Positions 46,657 through 55,107 of a stretch of DNA of 64,000 nucleotides are shown piece after piece; position 1 is the stretch's first letter, and the number at the start of each line of letters is the position of its first letter. Under the pieces are notes generated by a model. The model saw nothing but the letters and a program-made list of their open reading frames with translations, ran no database searches and was not told the origin of the DNA. A program made the translations under genes and the position numbers. The DNA is from Rhizobacter sp. OV335 (lineage in GTDB: Bacteria; Pseudomonadota; Gammaproteobacteria; Burkholderiales; Burkholderiaceae_C), in NCBI RefSeq assembly GCF_900142965.1, contig NZ_FRCQ01000004.1, forward strand, positions 62,001-126,000. Reading direction: 5' to 3'.

Positions 46657-47124
46657 ATGCGACCCTGGCTCAAACGCACCCTGATCGGCGTCTTCGGCGC
46701 CTCGGCCCTGTTCGGCGGCTTCGCGGCCTGGTCGCAGCACCCGCACGGCTTCGGGCGCTGGGAATCGATGAGCGAGGCCGATGTCGCGCGCTTCAAGTCG
46801 CGGGCGATCGACCACGCGACCCGCCGCCTCGACCTCGACGCGGTGCAGCAGGCGCGGCTCGGCGTGCTGATCGACACCTTGCAGCAGCAGCGCCAGGCCT
46901 TGCGCGGCAGCGCCGATCCGCGCGCACAGTTCCAGGCGCTGATGGGCGACGGCACCTTCGACCGCTGGCATGCGCAGGACCTGATCAACGGCAAGCTCGC
47001 GAGCGTGCGCGACGGCAGCCCGAAGCTGGTGGCGGCGGTCGGGGATTTCTACGACAGCCTGCGGCCGGAGCAGCAGCGGCAGGTGCGAGACTTCCTGCAG
47101 CGGAGGCACGGGCCGTGGAGCTGA
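46657..47124 (+). CDS. CpxP/Spy-like periplasmic stress protein
   Basis: 155 residues from the ATG at 46657 (GGAGGA 7 bases upstream). Signal sequence (LKRTLIGVFGASALFGGFAA) followed by an all-helical body with an LTxxQ-like element (LDLDAVQQARLGVLIDTLQQ). Spy/CpxP proteins are periplasmic chaperones or metal sensors that damp the Cpx kinase. It is the first gene of a unit with a response regulator (10 bp away) and a histidine kinase, the usual Cpx arrangement. Confidence 0.78.
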   Translation: MRPWLKRTLIGVFGASALFGGFAAWSQHPHGFGRWESMSEADVARFKSRAIDHATRRLDLDAVQQARLGVLIDTLQQQRQALRGSADPRAQFQALMGDGTFDRWHAQDLINGKLASVRDGSPKLVAAVGDFYDSLRPEQQRQVRDFLQRRHGPWS

Positions 47125-47134
47125 CAATCCGTCC

Positions 47135-47836
47135 ATGCAACGCATCCTGCTGATCGACGACGACGAGCACCTGGCGGGGCCGCTGCGGACCTACTTCCAC
47201 CGCCACGACCTCGACCTCGATGCGGTGACGCGGCCCAGCGCCGCGCTGCCGCTGCTGCGCGACCACGCCTACGACCTCGCGATCCTCGACGTGATGCTGC
47301 CCGAGATGGACGGCTTCCAGGTCTGCCGCGAGATCCGCCGCTTCAGCGACATCCCGATCCTGATGCTGACCGCGCGCGGCGACGTGATGGACCGCGTCGT
47401 CGGCATCGAACTCGGTGCCGACGACTACCTGCCCAAGCCCTTCGAGCCGCGCGAGCTGCTGGTGCGCATGCAGGCCATCCTGCGCCGCACGCGGCCGGTC
47501 TCGCTGCGCCTGGGCGTCGCGACGGTGCTGAACTTCGACGGCTTGCAGATCGACCTCGAACGCCACGAGGCGCGCCGCGACGGCCAGGTGCTCGAACTCA
47601 CCAGCACCGAGTTCGCGCTGCTGGCGCTGCTGGCCAAGATGCCCGGCCGGGTGTTCACGCGCGAGGAAATCCTCGAGCAGCTGCGCGGCCAGTCGGCCGA
47701 CGACCTCGTCACCCGCGCCGTCGACATCCTCGTCAGCCGGCTGCGCAAGAAGCTTGAACCGCTGGACTGCATCAAGACGCTGCGCAATGCAGGCTACCGC
47801 TTCGCCGCGGGGCGCATCGGGAACCACGCTGAATGA
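47135..47836 (+). CDS. response regulator, OmpR family (CpxR-like)
   Basis: 233 residues. Receiver with Asp52 (LAILDVMLPEMDGF) and Lys in LPKPFEPRELL, then an OmpR-type winged helix (ELTSTEFALLALLAKMPGRV, DILVSRLRKKLEP). It activates envelope-stress genes after phosphorylation by the adjacent kinase. Its stop overlaps the kinase start by 4 bp. Confidence 0.88.
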   Translation: MQRILLIDDDEHLAGPLRTYFHRHDLDLDAVTRPSAALPLLRDHAYDLAILDVMLPEMDGFQVCREIRRFSDIPILMLTARGDVMDRVVGIELGADDYLPKPFEPRELLVRMQAILRRTRPVSLRLGVATVLNFDGLQIDLERHEARRDGQVLELTSTEFALLALLAKMPGRVFTREEILEQLRGQSADDLVTRAVDILVSRLRKKLEPLDCIKTLRNAGYRFAAGRIGNHAE

Positions 47837-49149
47837 ATCCCTGGTCCCGACCCTGGCACCAGGCCCGCCAGCGGGTGAAGCACTCGCTGAAGTGGAAGCT
47901 GGTGCGGCTGTTCCTGCTGCTGGCGATCGGCACCACGGTGATCTTCCTGGTCGGCATGAAGGAGATCGTGCGCCTGGGCTGGCAGGGCTGGGGGCGGCCG
48001 CTGCTGGCCGACTACGTCACGCTGCTGGCCGCCGACATCGGAACGCCCCCCGACGTCGAGCGCGCGAAGGCGCTGGTCGCGCGGCTGCCGATCTCGCTGC
48101 ACATCGACGGGCCGCAGGTGCAATGGGACTCGCACCCCCAGCGTTCGGCGCCGTGGCAGCGCGTTCCGTCACCCGGCAACCAGGAAGGAATGGTGCACAT
48201 CCGCACGCTGGCCGACGGCCACCGGCTGGTGTTCGGCCTCGCGCCGCCCAGCCCGGCCGCCCACCCGAAATGGGTCGGCTGGGGGACGCTCTCGCTGCTG
48301 CTCGCGATCACCTGGATCGCGTTCCGGCATGTACGGCACCTGCTGCGCCCGCTGGACGACATCCGCGCCGGCGCGATCCGCTTCGGCCGCGGCGAGTTCG
48401 ACGACGCGATTCCGGTGCGGCGCGACGACGAGCTCGGCGAGCTGGCCCGCCAGGTCAACACGATGGCGCAGGAGATCCGCGCGATGCTCGACGCGAAGCG
48501 CGGCCTGCTGCTGGCCATCAGCCATGAGCTGCGCTCGCCGCTGACGCGGGCGCGGGTGAATGCCGAGCTGGTCGACGACAGCCCCGAGCGCAGCGCGCTG
48601 CTGCGCGACCTGGCCGAGATGCGCGACCTGGTCAGCGACCTGCTCGAAAGCGAGCGCCTCGCGTCCGGCCATGCCGCGCTGCAACGCGAGCCGACCGACC
48701 TGAACGCGCTGGTCGTCGACACGCTGGCGACACATTTCGCCGGCCAGCCGGTCGAGCAGCAGCTCGCGCCGGCGCTGCCGATGCTGGCGCTGGACCGGGT
48801 GCGGGTGCGGCTGCTGCTGCGCAATGCGGTCGACAACGCGCTGCGCCATGCCGCCGACGCCACCCGGCCGCCCGTCGTCAGCACCCGGCTCGGCGATGAC
48901 GGCAGCGTGACGCTCAGCGTGCGCGACCACGGCCCGGGCGTGCCGCCGGAGCAGCTGGCGCAGCTCAGCGAGGCCTTCTACCGGCTCGACCGCTCGCGCC
49001 AGCGCACCACCGGCGGCGTCGGCCTCGGGCTTTACCTGTGCCGGCTGGTCGCGCAGGCGCACGGCAGCGCGCTGCAGATCCGGGCCGCCGAACCGGGGCT
49101 CGAGGTCTCGGTCCGGTTCGATTCCACCCCCTCGGACGCGGGGGCCTGA
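47833..49149 (+). CDS. sensor histidine kinase (CpxA-like)
   Basis: 438 residues: membrane helix (VRLFLLLAIGTTVIFLVGMK), periplasmic sensor of about 110 residues, second helix (LSLLLAITWIAFRHV), HAMP (about 165-220), phospho-acceptor His in LAISHELRSPLTRARV, and ATPase motifs NAVDNALRHAA, RDHGPGVP and GGVGLGLYLCR. An inner-membrane partner of the CpxR-like regulator. A hairpin follows before the type VI operon. Confidence 0.9.
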   Translation: MNPWSRPWHQARQRVKHSLKWKLVRLFLLLAIGTTVIFLVGMKEIVRLGWQGWGRPLLADYVTLLAADIGTPPDVERAKALVARLPISLHIDGPQVQWDSHPQRSAPWQRVPSPGNQEGMVHIRTLADGHRLVFGLAPPSPAAHPKWVGWGTLSLLLAITWIAFRHVRHLLRPLDDIRAGAIRFGRGEFDDAIPVRRDDELGELARQVNTMAQEIRAMLDAKRGLLLAISHELRSPLTRARVNAELVDDSPERSALLRDLAEMRDLVSDLLESERLASGHAALQREPTDLNALVVDTLATHFAGQPVEQQLAPALPMLALDRVRVRLLLRNAVDNALRHAADATRPPVVSTRLGDDGSVTLSVRDHGPGVPPEQLAQLSEAFYRLDRSRQRTTGGVGLGLYLCRLVAQAHGSALQIRAAEPGLEVSVRFDSTPSDAGA

Positions 49150-49199
49150 ACCGGGCACAAGCGAGGCCTGAACGTGAAGAAGTGACTTTCGGCAGATGT

Positions 49200-49217
49200 G
49201 GAGGGCTCCCCTCCTTT
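49200..49217 (+). terminator. hairpin between the Cpx-like unit and the type VI operon
   Basis: GGAGGG-CTC-CCCTCC is a perfect 6-bp stem with a 3-base loop followed by TTT, 50 bp after the kinase stop and 43 bp before tssA. A short T-run makes it a modest terminator; it could instead be in the tssA leader. Confidence 0.45.
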
Positions 49218-49260
49218 CTAGAGTCCACCCCATCGTCACTGTCTGCCGTCGCGCACCTCC

Positions 49261-50280
49261 ATGAACGCCCTCCCCGTCGAAGAACTGCTGGCGCCGCTCT
49301 CCGACGACGCGCCCTGCGGGCCCGATCTGGAGTACGACCCGGCGTTCCTCGCGCTGGAAGAAGCCTCGCGCGGCAAGCCCGAGCAGCAGTTCGGCGACAC
49401 CGTGATCCCGGCCGAAGACCCCGACTGGCGCACCGTCTTCGAGCAATCCCGCCAGCTCGCCGAACGCACCCGCGACCTGCGCGTGGCCGTGCTGCTGGCC
49501 CGCTCCGGCGCCCGCCAGCACGGTGTGACGGCCTATGCCGGCGCGCTGGCGCTGATCGCCGGCCTGCTGGAACGCCACTGGGACCACGCCTACCCGCTGC
49601 TCGACGCCGACGACAACAACGACCCGACGATGCGCCTGAACGCACTGGCGCCGCTGGTCGACCCGTCGTTCGGCCTCGCTGACCTGCGCCACGCCCCGGT
49701 CGGCGGCGGCCGCTCCCAGCTCACCGTGCGCCAGATCGAACTCGCCGCCGGCAAGGCCCAGCCCGGCAGCAGCGAAACCGTGCCCACGGCCGAAGGCGTG
49801 CAGCAGGCGCTGAAGGCGGCCGAGGCCCAGACCCCCGGCACGCTGGCCGCGCTGAAGCAGACCGGCGACGAAATGGCCCGCATCGAGGCGGTGCTGATCG
49901 ACAAGGTCGGCGGCAGCCAGGGCCCCGAGCTGCGTCCGCTGCGCGTGCTGGCCCAGTGCCTGGCGAGCGCCGCCGCGCAGGCGCTGGCCTCCGATGCCGA
50001 AGCGGCCGCCGCTGAAGCCTCCGACGGCGCCGATGCCGGCGGCGCGGCCACCGGCGGCAGCGCCGTCGCGGTCGGCGCACTGCGCAGCCGCGAAGACGTG
50101 AGCCGCACGCTCGACCGCGTCTGCGAATGGATCGAACGCAACGAGCCCAGCAACCCGGCGCCGCTGCTGATCCGCCGCGCGCAGCGGCTGATGGGCAAGA
50201 ATTTCATGGACATCATCCGCGACCTCGCGTCCGACGGCCTCGGCCAGGTCGAACGCATCGCCGGCAGTCCCGACCAGTGA
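49261..50280 (+). CDS. tssA: type VI secretion protein TssA
   Basis: 339 residues. The ImpA N-terminal domain is clear (LLAPLSDDAPCGPDLEYDPA, DWRTVFEQSRQLAERTRDLR). The middle is Ala-rich and the C-terminus (SRTLDRVCEWIERNEPSNPA, RAQRLMGKNFMDIIRDL) is the short TssA type. TssA caps the growing sheath and recruits baseplate parts. First gene of a ten-gene structural run on the plus strand. No AGGAGG-like site stands directly before the ATG. Confidence 0.93.
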   Translation: MNALPVEELLAPLSDDAPCGPDLEYDPAFLALEEASRGKPEQQFGDTVIPAEDPDWRTVFEQSRQLAERTRDLRVAVLLARSGARQHGVTAYAGALALIAGLLERHWDHAYPLLDADDNNDPTMRLNALAPLVDPSFGLADLRHAPVGGGRSQLTVRQIELAAGKAQPGSSETVPTAEGVQQALKAAEAQTPGTLAALKQTGDEMARIEAVLIDKVGGSQGPELRPLRVLAQCLASAAAQALASDAEAAAAEASDGADAGGAATGGSAVAVGALRSREDVSRTLDRVCEWIERNEPSNPAPLLIRRAQRLMGKNFMDIIRDLASDGLGQVERIAGSPDQ

Positions 50281-50330
50281 ATCAGGTCAACAGGCCCTAA
50301 ACCACCGAACCCGCCCCAGAGGAGTCCACC

Positions 50331-50843
50331 ATGGCCACCAGCAGTCAGAAATTCATCGCCCGCAACCGTGCGCCGCGCGTCCAGATCGAATACGACGTGG
50401 AGCTCTACGGCGCCGAGAAGAAGGTGCAGCTCCCGTTCGTGATGGGCGTGCTGTCCGACCTGTCGGGCAAGCCGGCCGATCCGCTCGCGCCGGTGGCCGA
50501 CCGCAAGTTCCTCGAGTTCGACGTCGACAACTTCGACAGCCGCATGAAGTCGATGAAGCCGCGCGTCGCGTTCCAGGTGCCCAACACGCTGACCGGCGAA
50601 GGCAACGTCAGCGTCGACCTCACCTTCAACAGCATGGACGACTTCTCGCCGGCCGCCATCGCGCGCAACAACGACGCGCTGCGCAAGCTGCTCGAAGCCC
50701 GCCAGCAGCTGTCGAACCTGATCACCTACATGGACGGCAAGAGCGGTGCCGAGGAACTGCTGGCCAAGGTGATGGCCGATCCGGCGCTGCTGAGCAGCCT
50801 GGCCGGGGCCAAGAAGGCCGGCGACGAGCCGAAGGCCGAGTAA
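50331..50843 (+). CDS. tssB: type VI sheath small subunit TssB
   Basis: 170 residues of the TssB/VipA family: SQKFIARNRAPRVQIEYDVE, the conserved LPFVMGVLSDLSGKP, RKFLEFDVDNFDSRM and LLEARQQLSNLITYMDGK. It pairs with TssC in the contractile sheath. It has its own GAGGAG before the ATG and lies 27 bp from tssC. Confidence 0.96.
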   Translation: MATSSQKFIARNRAPRVQIEYDVELYGAEKKVQLPFVMGVLSDLSGKPADPLAPVADRKFLEFDVDNFDSRMKSMKPRVAFQVPNTLTGEGNVSVDLTFNSMDDFSPAAIARNNDALRKLLEARQQLSNLITYMDGKSGAEELLAKVMADPALLSSLAGAKKAGDEPKAE

Positions 50844-50870
50844 GCGCAGCGCGAGTCATAGGAGAACGCA

Positions 50871-52364
50871 ATGGCAGAAGCACAGAACCAATCCTCCGCG
50901 CTGCAGGGCGTCGAATTCCAGGGCGGCGATTTCGCGAGCCTGTTGAACAAGGAATTCAAGCCCAAGAGCGACGAGGCGAAATCCGCGGTCGAGACCGCGA
51001 TCCTCACGCTGGCGCAGCAAGCGCTGTCGCAGACCAAGCTGATCGGCACCGATGTCGTCAACTCGATCGAGGCGATGATCGCCGAGCTCGACAAGAAGCT
51101 CAGCGAGCAGATCAACCTGATCATGCACCACCCCGAATTCCAGCAACTGGAAAGCGCGTGGCGCGGGCTGCACCACCTCGTCAACAACACCGAGAGCGAC
51201 GAGCAGCTGAAGATCCGCGTGATGAACATCAGCAAGCAGGAACTCGGCAAGACGCTGAAGCGCTACAAGGGCACGGCCTGGGACCAGAGCCCGATCTTCA
51301 AGCGCGTCTATGAAGAAGAGTTCGGCCAGTTCGGCGGCGAGCCGTTCGGCTGCCTGGTCGGCGACTACTACTTCGGCCAGACCCCGCCCGACGTCGAGCT
51401 GCTGGGCGAGATCGCCAAGGTCTCGGCTGCGGCCCACTCGCCGTTCATCGCCGCCGCCGACCCGGGCCTGATGCAGATGGGCTCGTGGCAGGAACTCGCG
51501 AACCCGCGCGACCTGAGCAAGATCTTCACGACGCCCGAATACGCCGGCTGGCGCTCGCTGCGCGAATCGGACGACGCCCGCTACATCGGCCTCGCGATGC
51601 CGCGCTTCCTGGCGCGCATCCCGTACGGCGCGAAGACCAACCCGGTCGAGGCGTTCAACTTCGAGGAAGACACCGGCAGCGCCGACCACACCAAGTACAC
51701 CTGGGCGAACTCGGCGTACGCGATGGCGGTCAATATCAATCGTTCTTTCAAACAGTATGGCTGGTGCTCGCGCATCCGCGGCATCGAGTCGGGCGGCGCG
51801 GTCGAGGGCCTGCCGACGCACACCTTCCCGACCGACGACGGCGGTGTCGACATGAAGTGCCCGACCGAGATTGCGATCAGCGACCGGCGCGAGGCCGAGC
51901 TGGCCAAGAACGGCTTCATGCCGCTGGTGCACCGCAAGAACTCCGACTTCGCGGCCTTCATCGGTGCGCAGTCGCTGCAGAAGCCGGCCGAGTACGACGA
52001 TCCCGACGCGAGCGCCAACGCCAACCTGGCCGCGCGCCTGCCGTACCTGTTCGCGACCTGCCGCTTCGCGCACTACCTGAAGTGCATCGTGCGCGACAAG
52101 GTGGGCTCGTTCAAGGAACGCGACGAGGTGCAGCGCTGGCTGCAGGACTGGATCATGAATTACGTCGATGGGGATCCTGCCCACTCGTCGGAAGACACCA
52201 AGGCGCGTCGCCCGCTGGCGGCGGCCGAGGTGGTGGTGGAAGAGGTCGAGGGCAACCCGGGCTACTACAGCTCGAAGTTCTTCCTGCGCCCCCACTACCA
52301 GCTGGAAGGTTTGACAGTGTCTCTGCGCCTGGTCTCGAAGCTGCCCTCCCAGAAGGCGGCCTGA
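50871..52364 (+). CDS. tssC: type VI sheath large subunit TssC
   Basis: 497 residues of the TssC/VipB family: NLIMHHPEFQQLESAWRGLH, LVGDYYFGQTPPDVELLGEI, SAAAHSPFIAAADPGLMQMG, RFLARIPYGAKTNPVEAFNF. The C-terminus HYQLEGLTVSLRLVSKLPSQ is complete. The outer layer of the sheath that ClpV (TssH) recycles. A 186-bp gap follows before the first hcp gene. Confidence 0.96.
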   Translation: MAEAQNQSSALQGVEFQGGDFASLLNKEFKPKSDEAKSAVETAILTLAQQALSQTKLIGTDVVNSIEAMIAELDKKLSEQINLIMHHPEFQQLESAWRGLHHLVNNTESDEQLKIRVMNISKQELGKTLKRYKGTAWDQSPIFKRVYEEEFGQFGGEPFGCLVGDYYFGQTPPDVELLGEIAKVSAAAHSPFIAAADPGLMQMGSWQELANPRDLSKIFTTPEYAGWRSLRESDDARYIGLAMPRFLARIPYGAKTNPVEAFNFEEDTGSADHTKYTWANSAYAMAVNINRSFKQYGWCSRIRGIESGGAVEGLPTHTFPTDDGGVDMKCPTEIAISDRREAELAKNGFMPLVHRKNSDFAAFIGAQSLQKPAEYDDPDASANANLAARLPYLFATCRFAHYLKCIVRDKVGSFKERDEVQRWLQDWIMNYVDGDPAHSSEDTKARRPLAAAEVVVEEVEGNPGYYSSKFFLRPHYQLEGLTVSLRLVSKLPSQKAA

Positions 52365-52393
52365 TCCAGGTACAGGAAAGCGTGGCCGGCGTG

Positions 52394-52437
52394 GAACCTC
52401 CCACGGCGCGCCACGCGCATCGCAGCCCGGGAGGTTC
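52394..52437 (+). other. inverted repeat in the tssC-hcp gap
   Basis: GAACCTCCC (52394-52402) and GGGAGGTTC (52429-52437) form a perfect 9-bp stem around 26 bases. No T-run follows. In the transcript it could act as a processing or stability element, fitting the need for far more Hcp than TssC. A second small repeat, TCAAC-TTA-GTTGA (52526-52538), overlaps the hcp ribosome binding site region. Confidence 0.45.
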
Positions 52438-52550
52438 AGCTTGCCGGGAACGAAACAGAAACGCCGGGCGCGCGACGGAATACCCAGACGTCGCGGCACC
52501 CCTCTCCCGGCATCCCACAAGCGGGTCAACTTAGTTGAAGGAGAAGCATC

Positions 52551-53033
52551 ATGGCTGTAGACATGTTCATCAAGATCGGTGACATCAAGGGCGAGTCGAA
52601 GGACAGCTCGCACAAGGACGAGATCGACGTCCTGGCATGGAACTGGGGCTGCGCACAGAGCGCCTCGTTCGGCAACGGCGCCGGCGGCGGTTCGGGCAAG
52701 GTCAGCATCCAGGACCTGTCGCTGACCAAGTACGTCGACGCGTCGTCGACCGCACTGGCGATGGCCAGCTTCAAGGGCACGCACATCAAGCAGGCCGTGC
52801 TGACCGTGCGCAAGGCCGGCGACAAGCCGCTCGAGTACATCAAGATCACGCTCGAGAGCGTCATCGTGTCGTCGCTCTCCACCGGCGGCAGCGGCGGCGA
52901 AGACCGGCTGACGGAAAACATCAGCCTGAACTTCGCGAAGTTCAAGATGGAATACACCACGCAGTCGGACACCGGCGGCAAGGGTTCCACCAGCACCGTC
53001 GGCATCGATCGCGAGAAGAACGAAGTCAAGTGA
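52551..53033 (+). CDS. hcp: type VI tube protein Hcp (first copy)
   Basis: 160 residues: MFIKIGDIKGESKDSSHKDE, the WNWG turn, IQDLSLTKYVDASSTALAMA, and KFKMEYTTQSDTGGKG. Hexameric Hcp rings stack into the inner tube that is expelled. Strong AAGGAGAAG site before the ATG. Differs clearly from the second Hcp, so the two are old paralogues and not a recent duplication. Confidence 0.95.
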   Translation: MAVDMFIKIGDIKGESKDSSHKDEIDVLAWNWGCAQSASFGNGAGGGSGKVSIQDLSLTKYVDASSTALAMASFKGTHIKQAVLTVRKAGDKPLEYIKITLESVIVSSLSTGGSGGEDRLTENISLNFAKFKMEYTTQSDTGGKGSTSTVGIDREKNEVK

Positions 53034-53056
53034 TCGGTCGCAGGCTTCCTGCGCAC

Positions 53057-53097
53057 GCCACGGATCGGCCTTCGGGCCTTTTCGTGGCGATCCCTTT
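53057..53097 (+). terminator. nested hairpin with T-runs after the first hcp
   Basis: Inner stem GGCC-TTCG-GGCC followed by TTTT, inside an outer stem GCCACG / CGTGGC, then CCTTTTT. It lies 24 bp after the hcp stop and 26 bp before the second hcp. It looks like a partial terminator or 3'-end stabiliser that would separate hcp expression from the downstream genes. Confidence 0.55.
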
Positions 53098-53122
53098 TTG
53101 AAAACGCCAGCAAGGAAAGACC

Positions 53123-53611
53123 ATGGCCAAGGCCGACATGTACCTGAAGGTCGAGGGCACGGCGCAGGGCCCGATCAAGGGCGAATCGCGCGATGCCAAT
53201 CACACCGACGAGATCGAGGTCGTCGGCTGGAGCTGGGGCCTGGACGGCAATGCCACGGCCTTCGGCAGCGCGGCCGCCCGCACGACGATGCAGGAACTGG
53301 TCGTGCGCAAGCGCGTCGATTCGGCCAGCACCGGCCTGATGTCGGCGCTGCGCAGCAATGAAGTCATCAAGAAGGCGACGCTGGCGGTGCACAAGGCCGG
53401 CGGCGCGGCATCGATCCCGTACCTGACGATCACCGCCGAGAAGGCGCGCATCCTGTCGCACCGGCTGCGCAACGAGACCGATGGCGCACCGGAGCTGATC
53501 GAGGAGATCCGCATCGCCTTCTTCAAGGTGAAGGTCGAGTACCGCGCGCAAGACCTTGCCGGCGCCGCCAAGGGCGTCAACACCTTCGAGAACGAAGTAC
53601 AGGCAGGTTGA
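53123..53611 (+). CDS. hcp: type VI tube protein Hcp (second copy)
   Basis: 162 residues: MAKADMYLKVEGTAQGPIKG, VGWSWGLDG, MQELVVRKRVDSASTGLMSA, and FFKVKVEYRAQDLAGAAKGV. Same fold as the first Hcp but with a different surface and a longer C-terminus. Two Hcps may form mixed or alternative tubes or carry different effectors. A GC-rich repeat element lies between it and tagJ. Confidence 0.93.
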   Translation: MAKADMYLKVEGTAQGPIKGESRDANHTDEIEVVGWSWGLDGNATAFGSAAARTTMQELVVRKRVDSASTGLMSALRSNEVIKKATLAVHKAGGAASIPYLTITAEKARILSHRLRNETDGAPELIEEIRIAFFKVKVEYRAQDLAGAAKGVNTFENEVQAG

Positions 53612-53616
53612 ATGAC

Positions 53617-53700
53617 CCACCCCCGAAGCGCCTTCGGCGCCTCCCCCTCAAGGGGGCGCCGCCAGCGGCCCGGCAAAGCCGGTTCCGCGGCGTCCGCTCG
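53617..53700. repeat. dispersed GC-rich intergenic repeat with three small hairpins
   Basis: The segment contains GCGCC-TTC-GGCGC, CCCCCTC-AAGGGGG and CCGGC-AAA-GCCGG as successive hairpins. This combination is familiar as a common intergenic repeat in Burkholderiales (Acidovorax, Variovorax and relatives). It interrupts the type VI operon between hcp and tagJ. Only one copy is in the window; the repeated nature is from general knowledge. Confidence 0.6.
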
Positions 53701-53739
53701 GTCCGTGCGCGCGAACGTTTGTCAGTTCGGAGTTTTTTC

Positions 53740-54576
53740 ATGACCCCAGTACAAGCTGCGGAGCAAGCACTGCGCGAGGGCCGCACCGATGCCGCGCTGA
53801 AAAGCCTGCAGGACGGCGTGCGCGCCAAGCCGGCGGACCCGAAGCTGCGCGTCTTCCTGTTCCAGCTGCTGTGCGTGCTCGGCCAGTGGCCGCGCGCGAT
53901 GACGCAGCTGGAGGTGTGCGGCGAGCTCGACGCGTCGACGCTGCCGATGGTCAACACCTACCGCGAGGCGCTGAAGTGCGAGACGCTGCGCGAGGCGGTG
54001 TTCGCCGGCAAGACCACGCCGATGGTGTTCGGCCGGCCGCAGGCCTGGGTGGCCTGGCTGGTCGAGGCGCTGATGGCCGATGCACGCGGCGATGCGGCGC
54101 TGGCCGCGAAGCTGCGCACCGATGCGTTCGAGGCCGCGCCGCCGACGCCGGGCACGCTGAACGGCCAGCCGTTCGACTGGATCGCCGATGCCGATTCGCG
54201 GCTCGGCCCGGTGCTCGAAGCGCTGATCAACGGCCGCTACTGCTGGGTGCCGTTCAGCGCGCTGGCGAAGATCACGATCGAGGAACCGGCCGACCTGCGC
54301 GACATGGTGTGGAGTGCCGCGCAGCTCGAGTTCACCAACGGCGGCCAGTCGGTCGCGCTGATCCCGACCCGCTACCCCGGCACCGCGACCGAAGGCGACG
54401 CGCTCGCGCAGCTGGCGCGCCGCACCGAGTGGCAGGCGCTGAATGAAGAGCACTTCCGCGGCATCGGCCAGCGCGTGCTGGCGCTCGGCGAGCACGACAG
54501 CGACCTGCTCGCGGTGCGCGAGATCACGCTCGATCCGCTGCCGGTGCAAGACGACGACGAACCCGTTGCACCGTGA
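53740..54576 (+). CDS. tagJ: type VI accessory protein TagJ (ImpE)
   Basis: 278 residues from the ATG at 53740 (GGAG 7 bases upstream); a longer reading from 53608 would run through the repeat element. N-terminal TPR-like helices (AEQALREGRTDAALKSLQDG, LRVFLFQLLCVLGQWPRAMT) and a C-terminal ImpE domain (DWIADADSRLGPVLEALING, YCWVPFSALAKITIEEPADL). TagJ binds TssB and ClpV in the subset of systems that have it. Its stop overlaps the tssE GTG. Confidence 0.9.
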   Translation: MTPVQAAEQALREGRTDAALKSLQDGVRAKPADPKLRVFLFQLLCVLGQWPRAMTQLEVCGELDASTLPMVNTYREALKCETLREAVFAGKTTPMVFGRPQAWVAWLVEALMADARGDAALAAKLRTDAFEAAPPTPGTLNGQPFDWIADADSRLGPVLEALINGRYCWVPFSALAKITIEEPADLRDMVWSAAQLEFTNGGQSVALIPTRYPGTATEGDALAQLARRTEWQALNEEHFRGIGQRVLALGEHDSDLLAVREITLDPLPVQDDDEPVAP

Positions 54577-55094
54577 CCCAAGAGGTACGTGATCGCCTGC
54601 AGCCGGTCCTGCTCGACCGCCTGACCGACCTCGAGCCGCATTCGCGCGTCGAGTCCGATGACAGCCGCGTGATGAACAAGGCGCAGATCCGCGAGGCGGT
54701 GCTGCGCGACCTGTCGTGGCTGCTGAATGCAGTGAAGCCGATGCCGCTGCTGTCGGAGCAGTACCCGCTGGCGGGAGAATCGGTCATCAACTTCGGGCTG
54801 CCGCCGATGTCGGGCCAGCTCGCGTCGCGCATCGACGTGCCGCTGCTCGAACGCACGATCAAGCAGGCCATCCTGCGCTTCGAGCCGCGCGTGATGGAAG
54901 ACTCGCTCGACGTGCGTGCGCTCGAGCCGTCCAGCGTGCTCGACACGCACAACGTGATCGAGTTCGAGATCCGCGGCTTCATGTGGGCCCAACCGGTGCC
55001 GCTGGAGCTGCTGCTGCGCACCCAGGTCGACCTGGAGGCCGGCCAGATCGAGGTGCGCGACGCCGCCGGCAGCTCCCTGAAACGCAGAACCTGA
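54573..55094 (+). CDS. tssE: type VI baseplate protein TssE
   Basis: 173 residues, GTG start overlapping tagJ by 4 bp. Gp25/lysozyme-like baseplate fold: LQPVLLDRLTDLEPHSRVES, EAVLRDLSWLLNAV, SVINFGLPPMSG, and the C-terminal VIEFEIRGFMWAQPVPLELL. Part of the baseplate wedge with TssF, TssG and TssK; TssK is not encoded here. Confidence 0.92.
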   Translation: MTQEVRDRLQPVLLDRLTDLEPHSRVESDDSRVMNKAQIREAVLRDLSWLLNAVKPMPLLSEQYPLAGESVINFGLPPMSGQLASRIDVPLLERTIKQAILRFEPRVMEDSLDVRALEPSSVLDTHNVIEFEIRGFMWAQPVPLELLLRTQVDLEAGQIEVRDAAGSSLKRRT

Positions 55095-55107
55095 GCAGCC
55101 GCTCCCG

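Noticed and set aside
49150-49260. Sigma-54 promoter before tssA
   Set aside because: No TGGCAC-N5-TTGC-like -24/-12 pair is present in the gap.
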